From: Sterolibacterium sp. | GTDB taxonomy: Bacteria > Pseudomonadota > Gammaproteobacteria > Burkholderiales > Rhodocyclaceae | NCBI GenBank assembly: GCA_028713555.1 | Contig: JAQTOA010000001.1 | Coordinates: 186,001-250,000, forward strand | Length of the DNA stretch: 64,000 nucleotides | Reading direction: 5' to 3' | Shown here: positions 53,824-62,258 of the stretch, piece by piece | Numbering within the stretch: position 1 is the stretch's first letter | How the letters are laid out: each line of letters opens with the position of its first letter | The notes under the pieces: generated by a model | Database searches by the model: none | Told to the model about the DNA's origin: nothing | What the model saw: only the letters and a program-made list of their open reading frames with translations | Made by a program: the position numbers and the translations under genes

Positions 53824-55986
53824 ATGCAAACACTGAAATTCGAAGTGGACACCGATGGTATCGCGCTGCTTACCATCGATCTCCCTGGTCGCTCGATGAA
53901 TGTGCTGACGCCGGAACTTGATGATGACCTGATGGAAGCCGTTGAACGCGTCGCCAGCGACGAGAAGATCAAGGGGGCGATCCTAACCTCGGCCAAGCCA
54001 GGATCTTTCCTCGCCGGCGCCGATATCAAGTTCATGCTCGAACTTTTCGACAACGGGGTAAGCGCCGTCGAGGCCGCCAAACTAAGCGAGCCATTGTTCA
54101 AGCTGCTGCGGCGCATAGAAACCTGCGGCAAACCGTTCGCCGCGGCGATAAACGGCTTGGCCCTGGGCGGCGGCATGGAACTGGCCCTCGGCTGTCATTA
54201 CCGTGTGCTGGCAGACAATCCGAAGGCCGTGATCGGTTTTCCGGAAGTCGGCCTGGGTATCCTCCCCGGCGGCGGCGGGACGCAACGTTTGCCACGCTTG
54301 ATCGGCATTGAGAAAGCACTCCCCTTGCTGCTTACCGGCCGCCAGGTCAAGCCGGAAGAGGCGCTCAAGCTGGGCATCGTCAACGCGCTGGCAAAGGCCG
54401 AGGATGTAGTGGCCAAGGCGCGCGAGTGGCTGCTCGGAAAGCCCACTGCGGTGCAACCCTGGGACGTCAAGGGCTTTCGAGTACCGGGCGGCGCCGGTCC
54501 GATGGCGCCGCATGCGCCGCGCAGCTTCACTGCCGGAGCCACCATCCTGGCGCAGCAGACCCAGCGCAACAACCGCGCACCGCTGGCGATCATGTCCGCC
54601 GTCTATGAGGGGACGCAAGTGCCGATCGAAACCGGTTTGCGCCTCGAGGCCAAATACTTTGGCACGCTGCTGTCCGGACCGGTGGCGCGCAACCTGATGC
54701 GCACCATGTTCGTAAACAAGGGCAAAGCCGACAAGCTGGCAAATCGGCCGGCCGATGTGCCCAAACTCAAGGTGAACAAGCTCGGCATCCTGGGTGCCGG
54801 GATGATGGGCGCGGGTATCGCCTATGTTGCGGCTGAAGCCGGTATGCAGGTGGTGCTGCTCGACGCCAAGCAGGAATTGGCGGAGAAGGGCAAACAGTAC
54901 TCGGTTCGTCTGCTCGAAAAGAGCCTTTCCCGCGGCAAGACGACACAAGAAAAAGTGGCTGCGCTGCTGTCCCGGATCAAGCCGACCACTGACTACGCCG
55001 ACCTGGCCGGTTGCGACTATCTGGTCGAGGCGGTGTTCGAGGACCGCGGCATCAAGGCGGACGTGACGCGCAAGGCCGCAGCGGCGATTCCCGCAACCAC
55101 GGTGTTTGGCAGCAATACCTCAACCCTGCCGATTACCGGCCTGGCCGAGGCTTTCCCGCGCCAGGAGGATTTTATCGGCGTGCATTTCTTCTCGCCGGTG
55201 GAGCGTATGCCCCTGATCGAGATCATCATGGGCCAGAAGACCTCCCAGGCGGCTCTGGCCAAGACCCTGGACTTCGTCCAGCAGTTGCGCAAGACCCCCA
55301 TCGTGGTCAAGGACAGCCGCGGCTTCTTTACCAGCCGTGTGTTCGGCACCTTCGTCAAAGAGGGGATGGCGATGTTGCAGCAGGGTGTTCTGCCTGCGCT
55401 CATTGAAAACGGCGCTCGCCAGGCCAGCATGCCGGTAGGGCCTCTAACGGTTTCCGACGAGGTTTCGCTGGAAATCATGCTGCACGTGTACGACCAGTCG
55501 GTTGCAGATGGCGCGCCGCCGAAGTACGAGCCGGAACTGTCGATCAATCTGATCAAAAAGATGACCGGGCAACTCGGGCGCAAAGGCAGGGCGGGCGGCG
55601 CCGGTTTCTACGAGTACCCGCAGGGGGGCAAGAAATTCCTCTGGCCGGGCTTGGCCGAACATTTCCCGCCCAGCAAAGAGCAACCGGACGTCGAAGAGGT
55701 CAAGAAGCGCTTCCTCTGCATCCAGGCTCTCGAAGCGGCGCGCTGCTTCGAGGAGGGGGTGATCACGAATCCCGCCGACGCCGATATTGGCTCGATTCTA
55801 GGTATAGGTTACCCGAGTTGGACCGGTGGCACGCTTTCCTACATCGAGACTGTGGGCATCCAGAGCTTTGTTGCCGAGTGCGACCGCCTGGCGAATCTGT
55901 ATGGAGAGCGCTACCGACCGTCTGCATGGCTCAAGGAGCGGGCCCAGCGCAATCAGGCTTTCCACCCGCGCATGTCGGAAGCGTGA
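53824..55986 (+). CDS. FadB-like enoyl-CoA hydratase/3-hydroxyacyl-CoA dehydrogenase (copy 2)
   Basis: A 720-residue bifunctional enzyme. Hydratase oxyanion loop FLAGADI, Glu119 in LGGGMELALGCH and Glu141 in FPEVGLGILPGGGGT. NAD site LGAGMMGAGIAYVAAEAG near 320; catalytic His in VHFFSPVERMPLIEII. It has the same domain order as the minus-strand copy at 41195. It is the last beta-oxidation gene before the flavoprotein cluster and completes ligase, dehydrogenase, hydratase/dehydrogenase and thiolase on one strand. Confidence 0.94.
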   Translation: MQTLKFEVDTDGIALLTIDLPGRSMNVLTPELDDDLMEAVERVASDEKIKGAILTSAKPGSFLAGADIKFMLELFDNGVSAVEAAKLSEPLFKLLRRIETCGKPFAAAINGLALGGGMELALGCHYRVLADNPKAVIGFPEVGLGILPGGGGTQRLPRLIGIEKALPLLLTGRQVKPEEALKLGIVNALAKAEDVVAKAREWLLGKPTAVQPWDVKGFRVPGGAGPMAPHAPRSFTAGATILAQQTQRNNRAPLAIMSAVYEGTQVPIETGLRLEAKYFGTLLSGPVARNLMRTMFVNKGKADKLANRPADVPKLKVNKLGILGAGMMGAGIAYVAAEAGMQVVLLDAKQELAEKGKQYSVRLLEKSLSRGKTTQEKVAALLSRIKPTTDYADLAGCDYLVEAVFEDRGIKADVTRKAAAAIPATTVFGSNTSTLPITGLAEAFPRQEDFIGVHFFSPVERMPLIEIIMGQKTSQAALAKTLDFVQQLRKTPIVVKDSRGFFTSRVFGTFVKEGMAMLQQGVLPALIENGARQASMPVGPLTVSDEVSLEIMLHVYDQSVADGAPPKYEPELSINLIKKMTGQLGRKGRAGGAGFYEYPQGGKKFLWPGLAEHFPPSKEQPDVEEVKKRFLCIQALEAARCFEEGVITNPADADIGSILGIGYPSWTGGTLSYIETVGIQSFVAECDRLANLYGERYRPSAWLKERAQRNQAFHPRMSEA

Positions 55987-56041
55987 GCCCGTCCGGGTTC
56001 GCGCTGACACCCATGCCGGTTTTGCCAGAAAGTGCAGCAGA

Positions 56042-56054
56042 AACTGTAACAGTT
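56042..56054. promoter_or_regulatory. Palindrome AACTGT-A-ACAGTT upstream of the flavoprotein operon
   Basis: A perfect 6-6 inverted repeat with a 1-nt centre in the 265-nt gap before the first flavoprotein gene. A possible promoter follows: TTACCC at 56071-56076 and TATATT at 56094-56099 with a 17-nt spacer. The -10 is good and the -35 weak, the pattern of an activator-dependent promoter. The binding protein is unknown; the nearby AraC or TetR regulators are candidates. Confidence 0.45.
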
Positions 56055-56251
56055 ATTGGCAGTTTGTGTCTTACCCTGCTTGCCGCCTTGATATATATTT
56101 CTGCTCGTTGGTTCGAGGGAATCATGGCTCGCAAAGTCGATGTGAGAAAATCCACGAGCCGGGCATGAAGCGGGTTGGTACAGGGGTGTTTGCAGACAAA
56201 ACATCGAGTTTTCATGGCTGGTTCGGAAGACATCAGGAGATATAAAGAAAA

Positions 56252-57955
56252 ATGGCAAGTCCGAAAAAAGATTACGACGTAATTTTGGTCGGCGGGGGAA
56301 TAAATGGCTTGACCACCGCTGCTTACTTACAGAAAGCCGGCCTTAGCGTTGCGGTTTTCGAACGACGGGATGAGTCAGGCACTTTCTGTGCAACCGAGGA
56401 AGTCTTGCATCCGGGCGTCAAGATGAATCTGCATGCCTCTATGCTCCTTCCCCACTGGGCTCCGGCGTTTGTTGACCTTGAGCTTGAAAAGTTTGGGCTC
56501 GAGCTGTGCGCGCCGCCCGGATCGGATTATTGGTATTTCCTGCCCTTCCTGGACGGCAATGCCGCGCTGTTTGCGTCGCATAACGCGAAAAAAACCTATG
56601 AAATGTGGCAGAGGCTTTCCCCAAAGGATGCCGAAACCTACCGGAAAATCATAAATTTCTTCGGACCCAGGCTTCCCGGTTTATTGCAACATCTGCTGTA
56701 CTCGAAACATACCGACGAAAGTTTCCTGGCCCTCTTGGCGGATTTTGAAAACCTTCCCATATTTCCCAAGGATTGGCTGTGGATGACGGGGCCGGAACTT
56801 CTCGATTGCTTGTTCGAGAACGAACAGATCAAGTTGGGGGTCCTCAGCGCCGCCGCCATGGGCGGGGTCGAAACGATCAACAGCCGGCTCTCGGGGCCGA
56901 TGAACGTACTTCTGTCCCTGTCGATATTTACGGTCGATGGGGCTTATACAGCGAGAGGCGGCAGCCACGACCTTACCCACTCCCTGGTCCGCTGCTTTGT
57001 TCACTACGGCGGCAAGATTTTCTACAACTGCCCGGTCGAAAAAGTCATTATTGAAAACAACCAGGCAAAGGGTGTGGTTCTTTCCAAGCTGGCCTGCTAC
57101 CCAGAGGCTGAGTTTAAGGCTAGCAAGGGGGTGATCAGCGACCTGAGCGCCAAGCCCACTTTCTTCGGATTGGTCGGCGAAGAGCATTTGTCGGCATCCG
57201 CAAGAGTGGCTCTCAAGCGGTTTGATTACCGGGGAGCAAGCCTGTTTACCAACTATTACGTGATGAGCGAGCGCCCCAATTTCGCCTGTTCGGCGAAGTT
57301 TCCGGAGGTCAACAACATTTTTGAGTTTAACTTCGGCGCGGAGACTATGGTTGAGGCCTCCAGGCTGTTGGACAGTGTCCTGGTGCGGGATCTGCCGCCG
57401 GATCCGCCAGTGGCTTGGGGAGGCTGTTTCAATTTCTGCATCGCCGATCCAACCCAGGCGCCTCCGGGACAGTACACTCTTCTGGTCTGGACGATTGTGC
57501 CTTACGAGATAAGGCCGCTGGGAGGCCAGGAGAAATGGGACGACCTGAGGGAATCGTATGCAGACAAGGTCGAGGAAGTGTTCGTGCAGTACCTGCCCAA
57601 CCTGAAGACCGCCAAGTTGGCTCGCTATGTCAATACGCCACACGATTATGTGCGGAGAAACCCGCATTGCGGCGGCAATATGCATCCGAGCGGTTCTACC
57701 AACGAGAACCAGTTCTGGAGCTGGAAACCTTTTGCGGGTTGTGGTGCGCCGAAAACACCGATCGACAATTTGTACATATGCCAATCGACGGATCAAGGTA
57801 ACTATACCTGGTTGGGTGCCAGCTATGTGGCAGCCTGTGAACTCATCGGCGATCTTGGTATCGCGCGCCCCGATTGGTGGAAAGCCGTTGCACTTGATGG
57901 TGCCCAGGAACTATGGAGACGGAAAGGCATCACGCAGACATTCAGTATTGACTGA
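56252..57955 (+). CDS. Phytoene-desaturase-like FAD oxidoreductase, CtmA-like (first subunit)
   Basis: A 567-residue flavoprotein of the phytoene dehydrogenase-related group (COG1233 type). The dinucleotide-binding motif is [19 protein letters not shown] with GGGING at 14-19, then the Glu-Arg-Arg that binds the ribose. A late block, [20 protein letters not shown], closes the FAD site. There is no signal peptide. With the next gene it forms a tandem pair, which recalls the heterodimeric limonene dehydrogenase CtmAB of Castellaniella defragrans that hydroxylates an allylic methyl with water. The substrate here is inference. GGAG precedes the ATG. Confidence 0.8.
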   Translation: MASPKKDYDVILVGGGINGLTTAAYLQKAGLSVAVFERRDESGTFCATEEVLHPGVKMNLHASMLLPHWAPAFVDLELEKFGLELCAPPGSDYWYFLPFLDGNAALFASHNAKKTYEMWQRLSPKDAETYRKIINFFGPRLPGLLQHLLYSKHTDESFLALLADFENLPIFPKDWLWMTGPELLDCLFENEQIKLGVLSAAAMGGVETINSRLSGPMNVLLSLSIFTVDGAYTARGGSHDLTHSLVRCFVHYGGKIFYNCPVEKVIIENNQAKGVVLSKLACYPEAEFKASKGVISDLSAKPTFFGLVGEEHLSASARVALKRFDYRGASLFTNYYVMSERPNFACSAKFPEVNNIFEFNFGAETMVEASRLLDSVLVRDLPPDPPVAWGGCFNFCIADPTQAPPGQYTLLVWTIVPYEIRPLGGQEKWDDLRESYADKVEEVFVQYLPNLKTAKLARYVNTPHDYVRRNPHCGGNMHPSGSTNENQFWSWKPFAGCGAPKTPIDNLYICQSTDQGNYTWLGASYVAACELIGDLGIARPDWWKAVALDGAQELWRRKGITQTFSID

Positions 57956-57993
57956 AAAAGACCAGACGAAACGTTAGACTCGCAGAGGAATAC

Positions 57994-59655
57994 ATGGACA
58001 AAAACAAGCAATTTGACGTGGTCGTAATAGGCGCAGGCCACAATGGTCTCACCGCGGCGGCCTATCTAGCCAAGGCTGGTGCAAGCGTTCTCGTTGTCGA
58101 GCGTCGCCACGAGACAGGTGGCGGCCTCGTGACGGAGGAGTTTTCCGGATTTCGGTTCAATCTCCACGCCAATTACATGATGATGCTGGACGCCGCGCCA
58201 CCTTACACGGACCTCGGATTAGAGGCGGATGGCTGCGTTTACATGCGTCCGGAAGCCGCAGCGACGTTGCTGAAAAAGAATGGCGAGGCCCTGACGCTAT
58301 ATGGCGATGTCGAGAAGAGCGTTGAATCGATCAAGAAATTTTCGCCGAAGGATGCCGAAAGGTTCAGGGAAGTCTATATCGAGTACCAGCAACTAACAGA
58401 CGAATACCTGATTCCATCGACATACGGTAGGCCGGTCGCGCCCGCAGTGTTGGCTGGCACTTACATGAAAACCGAGTTGGGAAAGAAACTCCTCGAGTAT
58501 TCCGATATGACGCCCAAGGAGATTTGCGCCACTTGGGGCTTCGAAACGCCGGCACTGAGCGCAATGATGCTCTACATGATTTGCATGTGGGGCATCGATC
58601 CGGAAGACTCGAACTCCAGTTACCTGGTTCCGCTCTACTTTAATCGTATGCTGAACGCCACACTGGTACGTGGCGGGTCTCACCGACTGTCATCCACCCT
58701 GCAAAAGGCCGGTATTCTTGCGGGCATGGAGGTGAAGGAGAATTATGAAGTCAAACGCATCGTCGTCGAAAACGGCGTCGCGATAGCGGTCGAAGTTGTT
58801 CCCACAGGCACGGAGGGTCCGGTTGAGAGGATCGAGGCGAAGTCGATTGTCACGTCCACCGACCCTACGACTACGTTCGGAGAGTTTATCCCCGCTGAAG
58901 AGATGCAGCAGCGTTCCAAGGCATGTCTGAATACCGCGAAGAATTGGGAATGGGAACATAGCTCTCTCTTCCTGTGTCATCTTGCGCTGAGGAAGAAGCC
59001 CCGTTTCAAGGCCGAGGATTTTGATCCCGCAGTCGGAACGGCCTTGATCAAGATTTTTGGCTTGGAAACACCCGAGGAAGTTATTACTCACTTGAAAGAG
59101 GTGATGGCGGGCCATAAGCTTCACGATGCCGGACATGTTACCTTCACCACCGAACTGGATCCCAATCAGGCCCCGAAGACCATCGAACCCGATGGGGCAG
59201 TTTGCCGGATCGAGGCGTGCGTACCCTATGCGCCGGAGATCGGAAACTGGGATCAGATCTCCGTGCAGTATGGCGACAGGCTCATCGCCAAACTTTCCGA
59301 ATACCTGGCAGCGGATAGCGCGAAGATCGACGCCGCCAACACCATTCGCCGCTATGACTACACGCCGGTGTACATCGAAATGAAGTTCCCCCAGATGAAG
59401 CGCGGTTCCTTCAAGCACGGCGCCTACATCGTGACCCAGATGGGTTATTCGCGGCCCAACTTCCAGTGCTCTTCTTACAAGACGCCGATTGGCAATTTGT
59501 ATCTGTGTGGCGCGAGTACCTTCCCGGGCGGGATGATTACTTTTGGGCCCGGATACAACGCCGCCAAGGTGGTGGTCGAGGCTATGGGCCTTAATATGTG
59601 GTGGAAGGAGCCGGAGTCGGTTGTGGTGGCTCGTGAAAAGGGGTTACTGCTATGA
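57994..59655 (+). CDS. Phytoene-desaturase-like FAD oxidoreductase, CtmB-like (second subunit)
   Basis: A 553-residue homologue of the upstream flavoprotein, 38 nt away. GAGHNG at 13-18, RRHETGGGLVTEEFSGFRFN for the FAD region, and a C-terminal IGNLYLCGASTFPGGMITFG that is closer to the canonical desaturase signature than the first subunit. Two consecutive, diverged copies fit a heterodimer in which one subunit may have lost activity. Its stop overlaps the ATG of a small membrane protein gene. Electrons probably pass to the ferredoxin encoded about 950 nt downstream. Confidence 0.8.
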   Translation: MDKNKQFDVVVIGAGHNGLTAAAYLAKAGASVLVVERRHETGGGLVTEEFSGFRFNLHANYMMMLDAAPPYTDLGLEADGCVYMRPEAAATLLKKNGEALTLYGDVEKSVESIKKFSPKDAERFREVYIEYQQLTDEYLIPSTYGRPVAPAVLAGTYMKTELGKKLLEYSDMTPKEICATWGFETPALSAMMLYMICMWGIDPEDSNSSYLVPLYFNRMLNATLVRGGSHRLSSTLQKAGILAGMEVKENYEVKRIVVENGVAIAVEVVPTGTEGPVERIEAKSIVTSTDPTTTFGEFIPAEEMQQRSKACLNTAKNWEWEHSSLFLCHLALRKKPRFKAEDFDPAVGTALIKIFGLETPEEVITHLKEVMAGHKLHDAGHVTFTTELDPNQAPKTIEPDGAVCRIEACVPYAPEIGNWDQISVQYGDRLIAKLSEYLAADSAKIDAANTIRRYDYTPVYIEMKFPQMKRGSFKHGAYIVTQMGYSRPNFQCSSYKTPIGNLYLCGASTFPGGMITFGPGYNAAKVVVEAMGLNMWWKEPESVVVAREKGLLL

Positions 59656-59972
59656 TCGTCTGGTCTAAAGGGCTTGGAAAGATGACGCTCGAGATGGAGC
59701 TGGAAGCGGCCAAACTGAGAGTCGACGACAAATATCTGGCTATGGACGGAACGATCGAATCGGTATGCTGGAATTACACGATTAGGCTCTACCCGAATGA
59801 TTTGCGAGACTTCCTGATGCATCTGGCCAACCCGAAAACAGTTCGGTTTCTGGCTGAGCAGCAAAGGGGCGTATTGCTCCCCTTCGTCTTGAATCTGCTC
59901 GTTCTCATTCCGAAACTTTGCCTGAACCTTTTGATGGCAAGAGTATTTAATAAACAGGCTAGAAAGGATTGA
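59652..59972 (+). CDS. Small membrane-anchored protein A (paralogue pair with next gene)
   Basis: A 106-residue protein of unknown family. It begins MIVWSKGLGKM, has a mixed alpha/beta soluble part with WNYTIRLYPNDLRDFLMHL, and ends with one hydrophobic helix (PFVLNLLVLIPKLCLNLLMA) followed by a basic tail. It aligns in outline with the next protein: W-S-x-G-L-G start, W/E-Y-x-V/I strand, DFL/FL helix and PFV membrane helix. The ATG overlaps the flavoprotein stop by 4 nt. It may anchor the flavoprotein complex at the membrane; position matches one of the small genes of the ctm locus as I recall it. Confidence 0.75.
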   Translation: MIVWSKGLGKMTLEMELEAAKLRVDDKYLAMDGTIESVCWNYTIRLYPNDLRDFLMHLANPKTVRFLAEQQRGVLLPFVLNLLVLIPKLCLNLLMARVFNKQARKD

Positions 59973-59974
59973 CG

Positions 59975-60343
59975 ATGGAGTATTGGTCAGAAGGATTAGG
60001 CGAAGCAAATATGGTTTTGGGTCTTGGGCCGGCCGTTGTGAATCGAGGAGAAAATGCGGTCATCTTGACAGGCGTATGCGATGCCCCCGCCCCTTGGGAA
60101 TACAAGGTCACGGTGATGTTCGAGGACTGGGCCGCCGTACTCCAGACCGCCACCAGCAAAGAAGCAGCCGACTTTCTTGTGCACTCTGTCCCGTTTGTAA
60201 CGATTCTGGGGATGGGATGGTGGATGGTAAAGTTCGTTGTCATGTTGGCTTTTTTCCGGGGTGCAAAGGCAGTTGGTATGTTAGCCCCAGCTGCCACGGC
60301 GCCCTCCAAGACTCCTTTGGCCGAGTCGAAAAAAGTTTCCTAG
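59975..60343 (+). CDS. Small membrane-anchored protein B (paralogue pair with previous gene)
   Basis: A 122-residue protein. The ATG at 59975 is chosen because AAAGGA lies at the right distance; a TTG two codons earlier overlaps the previous stop. It begins MEYWSEGLGEANMVLGLG, then PWEYKVTVMFEDWAAVLQ, then one membrane helix (VPFVTILGMGWWMVKFVVML) and a basic/Pro-rich tail. No known domain. Conservation of the pair next to the two flavoproteins suggests they are structural subunits. Confidence 0.75.
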   Translation: MEYWSEGLGEANMVLGLGPAVVNRGENAVILTGVCDAPAPWEYKVTVMFEDWAAVLQTATSKEAADFLVHSVPFVTILGMGWWMVKFVVMLAFFRGAKAVGMLAPAATAPSKTPLAESKKVS

Positions 60344-60609
60344 AGAGCAAATAGCGCTGATTATTTTTGCCGACGATTGCATTAACTGCGCAGCATGAGT
60401 TGAGTTGTCTGAAGAACGCGCTCGATGCGGGGGTTTGGGGAGAAGTTCGGGTTCATGCACAGCCCCGCTTAATTTGGAAGCGGACTGTGTGCGCGTGCGA
60501 CAGGACTGCTATTCCTTGGGTGCATGGCATCGTTGCGGAGAATAGCGCCCGTTCTTCCACGCTGCCGTTTTCATGAGCAGTTCACCCATTTAAGTGGAGA
60601 AATTGAGAA
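60344..60609. other. 266-nt gap inside the flavoprotein/ferredoxin operon
   Basis: The genes on both sides point the same way but are separated by 266 nt with no convincing reading. A plus-strand reading at 60367-60576 lacks a start site and any recognisable domain. It may hold a processing site or an internal promoter, or the remains of a lost small gene. Confidence 0.5.
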
Positions 60610-60948
60610 ATGGTGAAGGTTACCTATATAGATTCGAGCGGTGTGTCCAGGACTATCGAAGTAGCCCCTGGCGTTTCGGTTATGCAAGGGGCGAAACAAA
60701 ACGACATTCCGGAGATTACAGCCGATTGTGGCGGACTTCGCACGTGTTCATCCTGCCATGTTTACGTTGATCCCCAGTGGATGGACAAGCTTCAACCGAT
60801 GCATAAAATTGAAAATGGTCTTTTGGCGTTTAAAGAGACCCGTCAGCCCAATTCGCGCTTATCCTGCCAGATCTTGATGACGGAAGATCTGGATGGTCTG
60901 GTTGTGCGTACTCTTCCTCCAGAACCCGATGAAGATGCCAACGACTGA
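60610..60948 (+). CDS. [2Fe-2S] ferredoxin, adrenodoxin/putidaredoxin type
   Basis: A 112-residue plant/vertebrate-type ferredoxin. Cluster ligands are Cys40, Cys46, Cys49 (DCGGLRTCSSCHVYV) and Cys86 (SRLSCQI), the C-X5-C-X2-C...C pattern of the P450- and Rieske-associated and ISC-type group. GGAG precedes the ATG. No P450 is in the window, so the partner is more likely the flavoprotein pair. The adjacent reductase would recycle it to or from NAD(H). Matches CtmE in the ctm locus as recalled. Confidence 0.88.
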   Translation: MVKVTYIDSSGVSRTIEVAPGVSVMQGAKQNDIPEITADCGGLRTCSSCHVYVDPQWMDKLQPMHKIENGLLAFKETRQPNSRLSCQILMTEDLDGLVVRTLPPEPDEDAND

Positions 60949-60993
60949 TAATTCACGTTTCGATTACAAAACTGGCAATCAGGTCGAATCCAA

Positions 60994-62226
60994 ATGAGTG
61001 AGAGTCAAAGGATTATTGTGGTGGGGGCTGGACACGCGGGTGGAACTGTAGTGGCCCAGTTACGACAAGCCGGCTTTCCTGGCGAGATCATTCTATTCGG
61101 CGATGAGCCGTTCGCGCCATATCAGCGGCCTCCTTTGTCCAAGGCGTATCTCGCTGGAAAAGAAGGTGTTGAAGAATTGAAACTGCGGCCCGATGCCTTC
61201 TACGAGAACAAGGGCATAACGCTCCGGCTGGCGGTGACGGTCGAGGCGATAGACCGCGAAAAGAAGCTGATCCGTCTCAAAGGGGGAGAGGAGGTCTCCT
61301 ACGATATCCTCATACTCGCCACCGGATCGCGGCCCCGCCGGATTAATCTGCCGGGCATTGCCCTTAAAGGGGTATACGAGCTTCGCACCCTTGCGGATGC
61401 GGACGGATTGAAGTCGGCCATACAGCCCGGAAAGCGCATCGCCCTGATTGGGGGAGGTTATATCGGGCTCGAGGTAGCTGCCAGCGCCGTAATTCTTGGC
61501 GGTACCGCTGTGGTTATCGAAAGCCAGCCGCGCGTTCTTGCCAGGGTTGCGAGCGCCCCATTGTCTGAATACCTAGAAGGTTATCATCGGTCAAAGGGGG
61601 TCGAAATATTGACCAACTCACAGGTCCAAGGGCTCGAGGCCGGAAAAGATGGGCAAGTGATAGGGGTTAAACTTACCGACGGTCGATATATTCCTTGCGA
61701 TGCGGCCGTCGTATGCGTTGGAGGCGTCACAAGCGATGAACTGGCCCGCGCTGCCGGTCTTTCTTGTGATGGAGGGGTCGTGGTGGATATTGACGCCCGT
61801 ACCGCCGACCCCGCCATCTTTGCCATCGGGGATGTCACACTTCGTCCTTTGCCGCTTTACGATAACCAGATGTTTAATCTCGTAAGCGTGCCAAATGCTC
61901 TGGAGCAAGCCAAGCAGGCTACGGCCGCCATTCTCGGCAAACCGCGCCCAAAACCGGAGGTGCCATGGTTCTGGTCGCATCAATTCGACGTTTCACTTCA
62001 GATCGCAGGATTGCCGCTCGGTGCGGATGATATTGTGGTACGCGGCGATACCTCAGGCGGTGAGTTTGCCGTCTTCTATCTCAAAGACGCACGAATTCTG
62101 GCGGTCGAAACGGTGAATACGCCGGTGGAATTTATGGCCGGAAAGCAAATGATCGCCCGTAAGACATTGGTTTCCCGCGAACGGCTCAGAGATCCGGCGG
62201 TGGAAATGATGGATGTTGCCGCCTGA
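60994..62226 (+). CDS. NAD(P)H:ferredoxin reductase (putidaredoxin/rubredoxin reductase type)
   Basis: A 410-residue two-dinucleotide-fold FAD enzyme. FAD motif VVGAGHAGGTVVAQLRQAGF at the N terminus, PYQRPPLSKAYL, NAD motif ALIGGGYIGLEVAASAVILG near 150, and FAIGDVTLRPLP near 275. The C-terminal dimer/ferredoxin domain has VPWFWSHQFDVSLQIAG. It lies 45 nt after the ferredoxin and probably transfers electrons released by substrate hydroxylation to NAD, or the reverse. Matches CtmF in outline. Confidence 0.9.
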   Translation: MSESQRIIVVGAGHAGGTVVAQLRQAGFPGEIILFGDEPFAPYQRPPLSKAYLAGKEGVEELKLRPDAFYENKGITLRLAVTVEAIDREKKLIRLKGGEEVSYDILILATGSRPRRINLPGIALKGVYELRTLADADGLKSAIQPGKRIALIGGGYIGLEVAASAVILGGTAVVIESQPRVLARVASAPLSEYLEGYHRSKGVEILTNSQVQGLEAGKDGQVIGVKLTDGRYIPCDAAVVCVGGVTSDELARAAGLSCDGGVVVDIDARTADPAIFAIGDVTLRPLPLYDNQMFNLVSVPNALEQAKQATAAILGKPRPKPEVPWFWSHQFDVSLQIAGLPLGADDIVVRGDTSGGEFAVFYLKDARILAVETVNTPVEFMAGKQMIARKTLVSRERLRDPAVEMMDVAA

Positions 62227-62258
62227 TTGGCGTGCGCCTCGTCTTCATCCGTTTCCAA

